Shown piece after piece: positions 6,092 to 12,356 of a DNA stretch of 12,356 nt. The notes under the pieces are model-generated. The model searched no databases. It worked only from the letters and a program-made list of their open reading frames with translations, and had not been told where the DNA came from. This stretch comes from Comamonadaceae bacterium (GTDB lineage: Bacteria > Pseudomonadota > Gammaproteobacteria > Burkholderiales > Burkholderiaceae_C), in contig CANLWQ010000028.1 in NCBI GenBank assembly GCA_947494405.1, forward strand, positions 1-12,356, read 5' to 3'. The translations under genes were made by a program, and so were the position numbers. How positions within the stretch are numbered: the first letter of the stretch is position 1; every line of letters starts with the position of its first letter.

Positions 6092-7452
6092 ATTACAAAC
6101 CTCACTTGGGTTGGACTGGGTTCATAGCGAATACTGGCTTGCATCAGTCCCACCATCTTATGAGACAAGAACAGACCCAAGCCACTTCCGTCCATTTGCT
6201 GAAAGTAGGGTGAACGGTAGTATTTGGTGAAAATCTTTTCAGGAGCAGGCAAGCCTTGTGGGTTCACCGCGTTGCTGATGCTCAACTGCACTAGGTGGGT
6301 GGGCAGGCTTAAATGGGTGAGTTCAACACATACAGTCGCATTGGGCACGCTGTATTTCAAGGCGTTATCGATGAGGTTGCTCAACACCAAATTAAGCAAA
6401 ATCAAATCGGTTTTGAGCATCGGTATGTCGTGCGCTTGTAAGGTGACCCTGTGGCCTTGGGGGTGGGAGAGGCAAATCTTCTCAATCAAATCTTTCACAT
6501 CACACCACTCTTGCTTGGCCGTAATGGCTTGCGTGTCAAGTTTGTCCATCAAAACACAGCGCTCTAGCAAGGTTTGCATATCTTTCAAGGAACGCGCAGC
6601 GCGTGTGGCGGGTTCATCTGCCACCGATGGGTCACTTAAGGCCAACTGCAACACGGTCATGGGGTTGCGAAGTTGGTGCTCCAGCATCAGCAACAAACGA
6701 CTTTGTTCTTGCCGCAGGTTTTCACTGTGGGCTAGCTCGGCTTGAAGTTGCAGTTCTTTTTGCTGGATGTGCTGCAAATTGTCGGCTTCAATATGCAGCA
6801 GTGATTCAAGGTAGTGGTTGTTGAAAACCATGGCGGTCAGCATGAGTAAAACGCCTTGCACCATCAAGGTGTAAGACATGAACAAATCATCTTCAAGCAA
6901 AGGGATTTGCGCTACAAACCAAGCGTAGTAAACCCTAGCAATAACAGACGCCGCATGCAAAAAGGTTAAGAACTGAATCAGGCCCAATTGACTCAACTTA
7001 AAGCGAGGATCAAAGCGTTTCATCTCCCATGAAAGCCAAGCAATGCATGTCAAATGGAAAACGCCAATAACGGTTATGCGCGCAGTGAACCATTCGGAGC
7101 CAACAGGAAAAACAAATTCAAGCAAAAGACTGAAAACAAAAAGACCTGAACAGCCCCAGAGCACTGTCTTGAAGTTAATAGCATGACGCCAACTGCGCAC
7201 ATTCAATGGCAAAGTGATAAAAACGAAAGACCAAACAATGTCTGCAGCTGTGGAAAAACCCTTGGATACCCAGACCGACAAAAAGAACAAAATGCTAGAG
7301 GCGGCCAAAGCCAGCAAGGTGCTCAACCAATAAGGCCCGCTTAAATTCAACATGCGTTTGCCAAGCGGCGGCAAAAAAGTGGCCATCAAACCTAAGCAAA
7401 TCGCTGTAGAAAGTAAATACAGCAGTTCAAAAGGAAAATAGTTTTGAGTCAA
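6076..7452 (-). CDS. sensor histidine kinase with about seven membrane helices
   Basis: A kinase of about 458 residues whose N-terminal half is membrane-embedded (about seven hydrophobic helices, beginning FELLYLLSTAICLGLM), followed by a coiled linker rich in Gln and Leu, then HisKA and HATPase domains. The phosphorylated His lies in LEHQLRNPMTVLQLAL (around residue 258), the N box is NLIDNALKYS (around 358-367) and the G2 box is DGSGLGLFLS (around 419-428). The canonical G1 DxGxG is replaced by SNAVNPQGLP, a variant I recall from related betaproteobacterial kinases. The start is uncertain. No ATG or GTG exists upstream of the first helix; TTG codons at 7452, 7506 and 7575 are possible and none has a clear ribosome site. 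I chose 7452 because the others approach or overlap the divergent gene. The stop overlaps the OmpR-type gene by 16 bases. Confidence 0.88.
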   Translation of the reverse strand: MTQNYFPFELLYLLSTAICLGLMATFLPPLGKRMLNLSGPYWLSTLLALAASSILFFLSVWVSKGFSTAADIVWSFVFITLPLNVRSWRHAINFKTVLWGCSGLFVFSLLLEFVFPVGSEWFTARITVIGVFHLTCIAWLSWEMKRFDPRFKLSQLGLIQFLTFLHAASVIARVYYAWFVAQIPLLEDDLFMSYTLMVQGVLLMLTAMVFNNHYLESLLHIEADNLQHIQQKELQLQAELAHSENLRQEQSRLLLMLEHQLRNPMTVLQLALSDPSVADEPATRAARSLKDMQTLLERCVLMDKLDTQAITAKQEWCDVKDLIEKICLSHPQGHRVTLQAHDIPMLKTDLILLNLVLSNLIDNALKYSVPNATVCVELTHLSLPTHLVQLSISNAVNPQGLPAPEKIFTKYYRSPYFQQMDGSGLGLFLSHKMVGLMQASIRYEPSPTQVRFVICIPL

Positions 7453-7462
7453 GGAATGGGTC

Positions 7463-7491
7463 TTGGGATGGTCAAGTAACTTGAGTAAGAT
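7463..7491 (+). promoter_or_regulatory. candidate promoter with embedded palindrome, for the secreted repeat protein
   Basis: TTGGGA (7463-7468), a 17-base spacer, then TAAGAT (7486-7491), about 24 bases before the ATG at 7515. The spacer holds a perfect 13-base palindrome, TCAAGTAACTTGA (7472-7484), which could be an operator. The hexamers are only four of six matches each, so the promoter call is tentative. Confidence 0.35.
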
Positions 7492-7514
7492 GTTTTTTTT
7501 ACACAAGGGTACAC

Positions 7515-7877
7515 ATGATGAAAACAAACATTTTGTCAATCTTATCAATCGGGTTATTGACCACTGGCCTTTCAATGGCTGCAGATCCTGCCGTTAAAAA
7601 ATCTGACTCAGGTATTTGCCATGAAAAAGGCTCGGCTTCTTATGCCAACACCAAAAAATTCACTGCCTTTTCGTCTATCGATGAATGCGTGAAAAGTGGT
7701 GGCAAATTGCCCGCAGGTCAGCCTGCCGCTGCTGCGCCTACAGCACCATTGGTGAAGAAATCGGACTCCGGCATTTGCCATGATGCAAAGAGCCCCAGTT
7801 TTGAGCGCACCAAGAAATTCACCGAATTTAAAACCATCGATGAGTGCCTGAAAAGCGGCGGTAAATTGCCCAAGTAA
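7515..7877 (+). CDS. small secreted protein with two 40-residue Cys modules
   Basis: A 120-residue protein with a Sec-type signal peptide (MKTNILSILSIGLLTTGLSMAA, cleavage likely near residue 22-23), so it is probably periplasmic or secreted. The mature part is two tandem copies of one module, residues 27-66 and 80-119, separated by an Ala/Pro linker. Each copy reads VKKSDSGICH, a variable stretch, TKKFTxF, then IDEC and KSGGKLP. Each copy has two Cys (35/58 and 88/111), which could form a disulfide or join the CH pair in binding a metal. I recall similar SGICH...SGGRLPK modules attached to secreted nucleases, but no nuclease domain is present here. The start has an AAGGG ribosome site. It is divergent from the sensor kinase and could be its regulated target. 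Function unknown. Confidence 0.88.
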   Translation: MMKTNILSILSIGLLTTGLSMAADPAVKKSDSGICHEKGSASYANTKKFTAFSSIDECVKSGGKLPAGQPAAAAPTAPLVKKSDSGICHDAKSPSFERTKKFTEFKTIDECLKSGGKLPK

Positions 7878-7886
7878 ATGGGCAAT
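7865..7886. terminator. hairpin between convergent genes
   Basis: ATTGCCCA (7865-7872) and TGGGCAAT (7879-7886) form a perfect 8-bp stem with a six-base loop containing the stop codon of the secreted-protein gene. It lies just before the minE stop on the opposite strand. There is no T run, so it would be a weak or Rho-assisted terminator. Confidence 0.4.
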
Positions 7887-7892
7887 GGCGCT

Positions 7893-8153
7893 TTAGCGGG
7901 CGTCGGGCAACTCGATTTTCACTTCCAGCACTTCAAGGTTGTCTTGGCGCTCCAAGTTGACCTTGATGTCGGCTGGATTGATATTGACGTATTTGGACAG
8001 CACCGCAATCAAATCGCGTTGCAAGTCGGGCAAGTAGTCGGGTTGGTGGGCGCTTTTACCTGAGCGCTCGTGCGCCAAGATGATTTGCAAACGCTCTTTG
8101 GCAACGCTGGCGGTTTTTTTCTTTTCGCCAATCAGGAAAGACAAAAACGACAT
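7893..8153 (-). CDS. minE: cell division topological specificity factor MinE
   Basis: An 86-residue MinE, the usual length. It stimulates the MinD ATPase at the membrane and drives the oscillation that confines MinC/MinD to the poles, leaving mid-cell free for FtsZ. The N-terminus [15 protein letters not shown] is the membrane-binding segment. [14 protein letters not shown] is the conserved MinD-contact region, and the C-terminal part ([11 protein letters not shown] and LEVKIELP) is the topological specificity domain. The start at 8153 is chosen over the upstream in-frame codon at 8171 because it gives the canonical MSFLSFL start, follows an AAGG ribosome site and lies four bases after the minD stop. 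It is the last gene of minCDE and converges on the secreted-protein gene. Confidence 0.97.
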   Translation of the reverse strand: MSFLSFLIGEKKKTASVAKERLQIILAHERSGKSAHQPDYLPDLQRDLIAVLSKYVNINPADIKVNLERQDNLEVLEVKIELPDAR

Positions 8154-8157
8154 GGCC

Positions 8158-8973
8158 TTATCTCCGACCAAACACGCGTTGCAGCAAGCCGGGTTTGACG
8201 GCTTCGGTAAAGCGCAAAGGTACGTCTTTGCCTAAAAAGCGGTCTATGACATCTTTATAGGCTTCGGCCACATCGCTTTTTTCCAGCAACACCGCAGGCA
8301 GGCCTTGGTTGGAGGCTTGCAAAACATCTTCCGATTCGGGAATCACGCCAATCAGAGGAATGCGCAATATGTCTTGTATATCTTCCAAAGACAGCATTTG
8401 GCCTTCTTGCACGCGGTTGGGGTTATAGCGGGTGATCAGCAAATGTTCTTTGATGGGTTCTTGGCCTTCAATGGCTCTCAAGGTGCGGCTGCTGAGCATG
8501 CCCAAAATACGGTCTGAGTCGCGCACAGATGACACCTCGGGGTTGGTGACCACCAAAGCCTCGTCGGCAAAGTGCATGGCCATCATCGCGCCGGTTTCAA
8601 TACCCGCAGGTGAATCACACACAATGAAGTCAAAACCCATGGTGGTGAGTTCTTGCAAAACACGCTGAACGCCTTCTTGCGTCAAAGCTTCTTTGTCACG
8701 TGTTTGTGAAGCCGCCAGTACATACAAGTTGTCGGAATGCTTGTCCTTGATGAGCGCTTGGTTCAAGGTGGCTTCGCCATTGATGACGTTGACAAAGTCA
8801 TAAACCACACGCCGCTCGCAACCCATGATGAGGTCTAAGTTACGCAGACCCACATCAAAGTCGATCACCACTGTTTTTTGCCCGCGCAGAGCCAAACCCG
8901 ACGCAAAGCTGGCACTGGTGGTGGTCTTGCCCACGCCACCCTTACCTGAGGTCACCACGACTATTTTCGTCAT
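8158..8973 (-). CDS. minD: septum site-determining ATPase MinD
   Basis: A 271-residue MinD, the usual length, a ParA-like ATPase that binds the inner membrane as an ATP dimer and recruits MinC. The deviant Walker A motif is [10 protein letters not shown] (9-18) with Lys11 and Lys16. The switch region has [18 protein letters not shown] (38-55) and the Walker B-type segment is [11 protein letters not shown] (around 115-125). The C-terminal membrane-targeting helix is the amphipathic [10 protein letters not shown]. An AAGGA ribosome site precedes the ATG. The gene is followed by minE after four bases, so the two are coupled. It is preceded by a 70-base spacer after minC that holds a palindrome and a possible internal promoter. 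Confidence 0.98.
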   Translation of the reverse strand: MTKIVVVTSGKGGVGKTTTSASFASGLALRGQKTVVIDFDVGLRNLDLIMGCERRVVYDFVNVINGEATLNQALIKDKHSDNLYVLAASQTRDKEALTQEGVQRVLQELTTMGFDFIVCDSPAGIETGAMMAMHFADEALVVTNPEVSSVRDSDRILGMLSSRTLRAIEGQEPIKEHLLITRYNPNRVQEGQMLSLEDIQDILRIPLIGVIPESEDVLQASNQGLPAVLLEKSDVAEAYKDVIDRFLGKDVPLRFTEAVKPGLLQRVFGRR

Positions 8974-8994
8974 CTAAAAAAATCCTTGATTAAA

Positions 8995-9024
8995 TTAAAA
9001 CACTTGAGTTGACAGTTTTGTCAA
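8995..9024 (-). promoter_or_regulatory. palindrome and candidate internal promoter for minDE
   Basis: TTGACAGTTTTGTCAA (9009-9024) is a perfect 6-bp inverted repeat with a four-base centre. Its minus-strand half is a consensus -35 (TTGACA, 9024-9019), followed after 18 bases by TTTTAA (9000-8995) or after 19 by TTTAAT. This could allow minDE transcription separate from minC. Alternatively the repeat could be an operator or a small hairpin. Confidence 0.35.
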
Positions 9025-9043
9025 AAACAGTGAAGCCAAGAGT

Positions 9044-9787
9044 TTACAAGGCCAGCATCACCAACTTATCGTTGGCCAGCCAAACCTGTGCAGATTTGCC
9101 AGCCACCTCAGGGGGGAGGGCCAAGTCGCTGGTTCGGTAAACCCCAGCAATAGAGAGTAATTCGGCTTCCAAACTGCTGGCAAATATACGCGCCGTGGTG
9201 TCGCCTTTGGCGCCTGCTATGGCTTTGCCTCGCAAGGGGGCGTAGACGTGAATATTCCCATCAGCCATGATTTCCGCGCCTGGGTTGACCATGGCCAGCA
9301 TGATCAAGTCGCGCCCTTTGGCATAAATATGCTGGCCCGAACGCAAAGGCTTGTCCACCACCATGGCGCTGTGGCTGCCAACCACTTCTCGGATCACTTC
9401 ACGCACCACTTCAACCTCACGCACCACCTCTTGGGTGCTGGCCGCAGTGGGCAAGACTCTGGCCTCGGTGGTGAGGAACAAACCTGCCAAAGTGGCGGCG
9501 GCTTCGTGCGCCGCGTTGAGAGGGCGCAAAGCCACGGGGTTCATGCGAAAACTTCGCAAGAGTTGCACCAAAGCGGGCAAGTCCAGCGGACCGGCTTGGT
9601 TGTCTAAATGCTGTAAGTCGATGAGCACAGGGTCGTTGTCGAAGAAGTCCGGTGTGTCGCCCAAGCGTGCTTGTAAGTCTTGCGCCAGCAAGCTGACCTC
9701 GGCACTTTTCAACACAAAAGACACCAAGGGCAAAGACGCGCTTTTGATCTCAAAAGAGAGTTGGTTGGCGGGGGTTCGGGTACTCAT
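9044..9787 (-). CDS. minC: septum site-determining protein MinC
   Basis: A 247-residue MinC, the inhibitor of FtsZ polymerisation that MinD carries to the membrane. The N-terminal domain (about 1-105, from FEIKSASLPLVSFVLKSAE) contacts FtsZ. The C-terminal beta-helix domain (about 145-247) has the conserved RSGQHIYAKGRDLIMLAMVN, NIHVYAPLRGKAIAGAKGD and ARIFASSLEAELLSIAGVYR segments used for dimerisation and MinD binding. The linker between them is a repeated Val-Arg-Glu-Val pattern (EVVREVEVVREVIREVVG). The ATG at 9787 (MSTRTPANQ) is preferred over an in-frame GTG at 9814, which would add nine residues unlike the family; neither has a strong ribosome site. It is the first gene of minCDE, with a 70-base spacer before minD. 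Confidence 0.95.
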   Translation of the reverse strand: MSTRTPANQLSFEIKSASLPLVSFVLKSAEVSLLAQDLQARLGDTPDFFDNDPVLIDLQHLDNQAGPLDLPALVQLLRSFRMNPVALRPLNAAHEAAATLAGLFLTTEARVLPTAASTQEVVREVEVVREVIREVVGSHSAMVVDKPLRSGQHIYAKGRDLIMLAMVNPGAEIMADGNIHVYAPLRGKAIAGAKGDTTARIFASSLEAELLSIAGVYRTSDLALPPEVAGKSAQVWLANDKLVMLAL

Positions 9788-9912
9788 ACGCAAGGGACCA
9801 AGTAGGGAAGGCACAAATCGGTTTAAGTGCTGACTTTACACGCTCACCCACCCAGCCAAAGCGATGCAACTGAATTCCGTGACAATGATTGACAGTGGAT
9901 TGGGGAGTTTGA

Positions 9913-10416
9913 ATGGAAACAGCTGTTTGGTTGCTGCTTGCCTATTTTGGGGTGTTGAGCTTGTCGCTGGTGTTTCGCAAGCGCACATTTCGCGGACCTT
10001 GGCTGTTTTTATTTCGCGCTTTTTTCCCCAATTGGCAGTTTTTCCATAAAGTAGGTTCTGTTCCACATTTATATATACGTTACCAAGATGCTTTAGGCGC
10101 TTGGAGCGAATGGCAGTGGGTTTATCCCCGAAGAACGCGACATTGGGCGGACCTGTTCCATAACCCGCAGGGCAATTTGCTGCTGGCCCAGCAAAACTTG
10201 GTGGACCATTTGTCCAGCGACATCAAGGATTTAGGTGAGGGTGCGGATGCGCGCCCCTTGGTGAGTTACCAACTGGTGTGTCGATGGGCCGCATCGGCTG
10301 CGCGCTCGCAAGCAGGTCTTGGTCTGTACCAATTTGAATTGCGCTTAGAGCAACCCACCCCGCAAGGTTTCGCTGAGAGTCACACGGTGTTGCGCAGTCC
10401 GGAGTTGGCACTGTGA
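9913..10416 (+). CDS. hypothetical single-pass membrane protein
   Basis: A 167-residue protein I do not recognise. One N-terminal membrane helix (about residues 4-21, VWLLLAYFGVLSLSLVF) is followed by a basic segment (RKRTFRG), which suggests an in-to-out signal anchor or a cytoplasmic bulk next to the membrane. The rest is soluble and rich in aromatic residues (SVPHLYIRYQ, WSEWQWVYPRRTRHW). GGGGAG six bases before the ATG is a good ribosome site. The last bases overlap the GTG start of the next gene (GTGA), so the pair is translationally coupled and the two proteins probably act together in the membrane. Confidence 0.82.
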   Translation: METAVWLLLAYFGVLSLSLVFRKRTFRGPWLFLFRAFFPNWQFFHKVGSVPHLYIRYQDALGAWSEWQWVYPRRTRHWADLFHNPQGNLLLAQQNLVDHLSSDIKDLGEGADARPLVSYQLVCRWAASAARSQAGLGLYQFELRLEQPTPQGFAESHTVLRSPELAL

Positions 10417-11219
10417 ACGGCGACATCTTGGTTCGCTGTCTAGAGGTTTTGTGTGGCTTGAGCTTGCTGATTCAAGTGGCTGAGTACCTGCGAATTGCCA
10501 AAAGCAGTGACCCGCATGGCGTGTGGTCTTGGCCAGAGCAGCGAGCCGATATTCCCGCCCATCCTGCATTGTTCAGGCGACTTTTAGATGTGCTGTTTCA
10601 ACCCACAGCCTACCGAGCCCAGCTGTGGTTGAGGGCGGTTTTGGCGCTGGTTTTGATGATATGTGGCTCCAGTTTGTTGCTGATGTTGGCGCTTTTTGTG
10701 GGCACTTTGTTGTTGCTGGTGCGCTGGCGCGGTGCTTTCAATGGCGGCAGCGACTTCATGACTTTGGTGGCTGTGACAGGCATGTTGATTGCCCAAACAG
10801 TGGCTGTGTGGGCGGGTCACGGTCTTGGTTGGGCAATGGGTTTGTCGTATATCGCTATCTACACCCTCAGCTCTTATTTTGTATCGGGCTGGATCAAGTT
10901 GCTTCAGCCTGAATGGCGCAGTGGGCGGGCGCTCACGGTGTTTCTAGACGGCGGTTTGTACGGACCTTTGCCCCCCAACAGCCTGTTTCGGCGACCCAAA
11001 GTGGCTTGTGCGTGCAGCTGGGCCTTTATTTTGTGGGAGGCAGTGTTTCCTTTGGTGTTGCTTCATGCCGAGTGGGCTGTGTTTTTTATCTGTGTGGCTG
11101 TGGTTTTTCACTTTTTGGTGTTTTGGTTTTTTGGGTTGAATCGATTTTTTTGGGCCTGGGTGACCAACCTCACCGCGGTTTGGTTCTTTTGTGGCTGGGT
11201 AAAGAGTTTTTGGGGGTAA
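10413..11219 (+). CDS. multi-pass membrane protein, HTTM/DoxX-like
   Basis: A 268-residue membrane protein with about six hydrophobic helices (for example 72-104, 117-134, 138-157, 200-218, 220-240 and 245-262). The FNGGSDFM segment (109-116) between helices and SGWIKLLQPEWRSGRAL (158-174) resemble the pattern of HTTM (vitamin K-dependent carboxylase-like) and DoxX-type membrane proteins, where a conserved Asn lies near the membrane face and a helix end reads SGxxKL before a Trp. This is a family-level resemblance only, and the reaction is unknown. It starts with GTG overlapping the stop of the preceding gene by four bases, so the two are co-expressed. It ends just before a long-loop terminator-like structure. 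Confidence 0.8.
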   Translation: MNGDILVRCLEVLCGLSLLIQVAEYLRIAKSSDPHGVWSWPEQRADIPAHPALFRRLLDVLFQPTAYRAQLWLRAVLALVLMICGSSLLLMLALFVGTLLLLVRWRGAFNGGSDFMTLVAVTGMLIAQTVAVWAGHGLGWAMGLSYIAIYTLSSYFVSGWIKLLQPEWRSGRALTVFLDGGLYGPLPPNSLFRRPKVACACSWAFILWEAVFPLVLLHAEWAVFFICVAVVFHFLVFWFFGLNRFFWAWVTNLTAVWFFCGWVKSFWG

Positions 11220-11276
11220 ACACCCTGAATTTTGAATACTTTATGATGGATTTATAGGGTTTTTGGGTGTTTTTTT
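11218..11276 (+). terminator. terminator-like inverted repeat with T run
   Basis: AAACACCC (11218-11225) pairs with GGGTGTTT (11265-11272), followed by Ts to 11276. The 39-base loop is long for a classic intrinsic terminator, but the position directly after the stop codon fits the end of the two-gene operon. Confidence 0.45.
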
Positions 11277-11277
11277 G

Positions 11278-11307
11278 CTTGGAGCACTCAAGTTCAGGGC
11301 CTAGAAT
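11278..11307 (+). promoter_or_regulatory. candidate promoter of the M23 peptidase gene
   Basis: CTTGGA (11278-11283), an 18-base spacer, then TAGAAT (11302-11307), which is five of six matches to a -10 element. It lies about 40 bases before the ATG at 11349, which has GGGGA as its ribosome site. Confidence 0.4.
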
Positions 11308-11348
11308 GGCGATCCTGTTTCGTTACGGGTCTTTTTCGGGGAATTTTT

Positions 11349-12278
11349 ATGCAATTGATGTGGCTTTCAGGGCCCACAGGTAATGTCAGAACCATCTCCA
11401 TCACCTTTCGCACGGTGTTGATGAGTTTGGCTATTGCTGCGCTGTTTCTGCTTAGCGCTGGTTTCTTATTGCATTTTGTGGGTTTCAAAATTGCGGTTGA
11501 GTACAACCCAGATTTGGCGCGAAGCATTGGCGGCGTGACCACCGAGGCAGAGCAAAAGCGCATGGAGTCGGTTTACCGTGACCATTTGTCGCAGTTGCGT
11601 GAGTCCATGCACACCACGGTCAATGAAATTCGACAACTCGAAACCATGAAAAACCGTTTCATGGAAATAGCCACCCCTTCAGTGGTGCGCGACAAAATCA
11701 ACCGTAAAGACGAAAACAAAGGCGGCCCTTTGATTGCCCCACGGCCTTTTTCTTCGTTTATTCGCCAGCCTTTGGGCATAGAGTTTGACCAAACCTTGCA
11801 AGAGTTTTTGCAAACCCAAACAGCGGTATTGGATTTACGCGCCAACTGGGAAAAACAGCTCGAATGGCTGCATTCTTTGCCCACGGCCATGCCGATTCGT
11901 GGCGACTACCGCATATCCAGCGGTTTTGGCATTCGAAACGATCCTTTCACCGGTGGCTTGGCCATGCACGAGGGCCTGGATTTCACCGCTCCCTCGGGTA
12001 CCTTGGTGGTGTCTACCGCTCAAGGCACGGTCACCCGTTCAGCTTGGGACAGCGGCTATGGCAACGTGATTGAGGTTCACCACGCCGAAGGCTTTGCCAC
12101 CCGCTATGCTCACCTGAGCAAACGCATTGCTCAAGTCGGTGATGTGGTCGAGCGTGGGGGCATCTTGGGTGAGGTTGGCAGTACAGGCCGATCTACAGGT
12201 CCCCATTTGCATTACGAAGTATTTAACAAAGACAGGGTCATCAACCCTGCACAAGTCCTGCCTTTAGGATCGAGTTAA
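11349..12278 (+). CDS. M23 (LytM-type) peptidoglycan endopeptidase, membrane-anchored
   Basis: A 309-residue cell-wall hydrolase. An N-terminal membrane helix (about 23-45) anchors it to the inner membrane with the enzyme in the periplasm. A predicted coiled region (about 66-105) and a linker follow, then the M23 domain (about 185-302). Zinc ligands are complete: His207 and Asp211 in HEGLDF, and His288 in GPHLHYE. His255 (YAHL) and His286 are the catalytic His residues. All key residues are present, so it should cut peptide cross-links in peptidoglycan rather than act as a degenerate activator. The next gene starts 20 bases downstream and may encode a bactofilin; paired M23 peptidase/bactofilin genes are a known arrangement for local wall remodelling. 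Confidence 0.95.
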   Translation: MQLMWLSGPTGNVRTISITFRTVLMSLAIAALFLLSAGFLLHFVGFKIAVEYNPDLARSIGGVTTEAEQKRMESVYRDHLSQLRESMHTTVNEIRQLETMKNRFMEIATPSVVRDKINRKDENKGGPLIAPRPFSSFIRQPLGIEFDQTLQEFLQTQTAVLDLRANWEKQLEWLHSLPTAMPIRGDYRISSGFGIRNDPFTGGLAMHEGLDFTAPSGTLVVSTAQGTVTRSAWDSGYGNVIEVHHAEGFATRYAHLSKRIAQVGDVVERGGILGEVGSTGRSTGPHLHYEVFNKDRVINPAQVLPLGSS

Positions 12279-12297
12279 CCCCTTACCGGAGCCTTCC

Positions 12298-12356
12298 ATG
12301 TTTGAAAAACTGCGCGACAAGCCCTTGGCCAGTTCGCAAGAACGTTTTGAAACCCT
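12298..12356 (+). CDS. N-terminus of a gene cut by the right edge, possibly bactofilin
   Basis: An ATG with a GGAG ribosome site six bases upstream opens a frame of 19 full codons (MFEKLRDKPLASSQERFET, next residue Leu) to the window edge. Bactofilins often begin with a short polar tail leading to a TLIG-type segment, and the preceding M23 peptidase gene supports that guess. The visible sequence is too short to prove it. The gene is real by its ribosome site and spacing. Confidence 0.6.
   Translation, partial: MFEKLRDKPLASSQERFET

Noticed and set aside
9248..9833. Plus-strand frames of 119 and 160 codons
   Set aside because: They are antisense to minC and arise from its codon bias.
9889..9894. 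TTGACA as the -35 of the 9913 gene
   Set aside because: The matching -10 would fall at the start codon, so it cannot serve that gene in the usual way.
10913..11257. 114-codon frame overlapping the multi-pass membrane gene
   Set aside because: It is a shadow frame; the 10413 frame has the membrane-helix pattern and translational coupling.
1..12356. CRISPR arrays, tRNA or rRNA genes, prophage or transposase genes
   Set aside because: No regularly spaced repeats, cloverleaf-like segments, rRNA sequence or integrase/transposase motifs were seen on either strand.

Overview
The window looks like a piece of a betaproteobacterial chromosome, most likely Burkholderiales/Comamonadaceae (Limnohabitans- or Rhodoferax-like). 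This is inferred from the MinC/MinD/MinE and FmdA-type protein sequences, moderate GC with purine-rich ribosome binding sites, and an M23 peptidase gene followed by what may be a bactofilin gene. No RNA genes, CRISPR arrays, phage genes or transposase genes are visible. No gene-free stretch exceeds 160 bases.

Layout. (1) 1-1016 (-) encodes a cyclase-family (kynurenine-formamidase-like) hydrolase cut by the left edge. Divergent from it are an amidase-signature enzyme (1176-2576, +) and an acetamidase/formamidase-family enzyme (2594-3583, +). Together they look like a small C-N bond hydrolysis locus with unknown substrate. (2) A long inverted repeat (3588-3663) separates these genes from a convergent signalling cluster on the minus strand. 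In transcription order the cluster is a 7-TM histidine kinase, an OmpR-type response regulator, a winged-helix regulator gene broken by a 9-G homopolymer, a short membrane-anchored histidine kinase with no sensor domain, and a stand-alone receiver protein. (3) Divergent from the first kinase, at 7515-7877 (+), is a small secreted protein made of two copies of a 40-residue Cys-containing module. (4) The minC-minD-minE division-site operon (9787-7893, -) follows. (5) On the plus strand come a two-gene membrane-protein operon (9913-11219), an M23 (LytM) peptidase (11349-12278), and the first 19 codons of a gene that could encode a bactofilin.

How the genes work together. MinC, MinD and MinE place the division site. 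The M23 peptidase and the possible bactofilin at the right end would add cell-wall shaping functions, so the right half is plausibly a cell-morphogenesis region. The signalling cluster joins a conventional membrane sensor/OmpR pair to a second kinase/receiver pair resembling a hybrid kinase split in two. The broken regulator lies between the pairs and directly upstream of the second one.

The most interesting signal is the 9-G tract at 5106-5114. Removing one G restores one continuous 133-residue winged-helix protein. This makes the gene either a phase-variable (contingency) regulator or a simple frameshift pseudogene/sequencing error.
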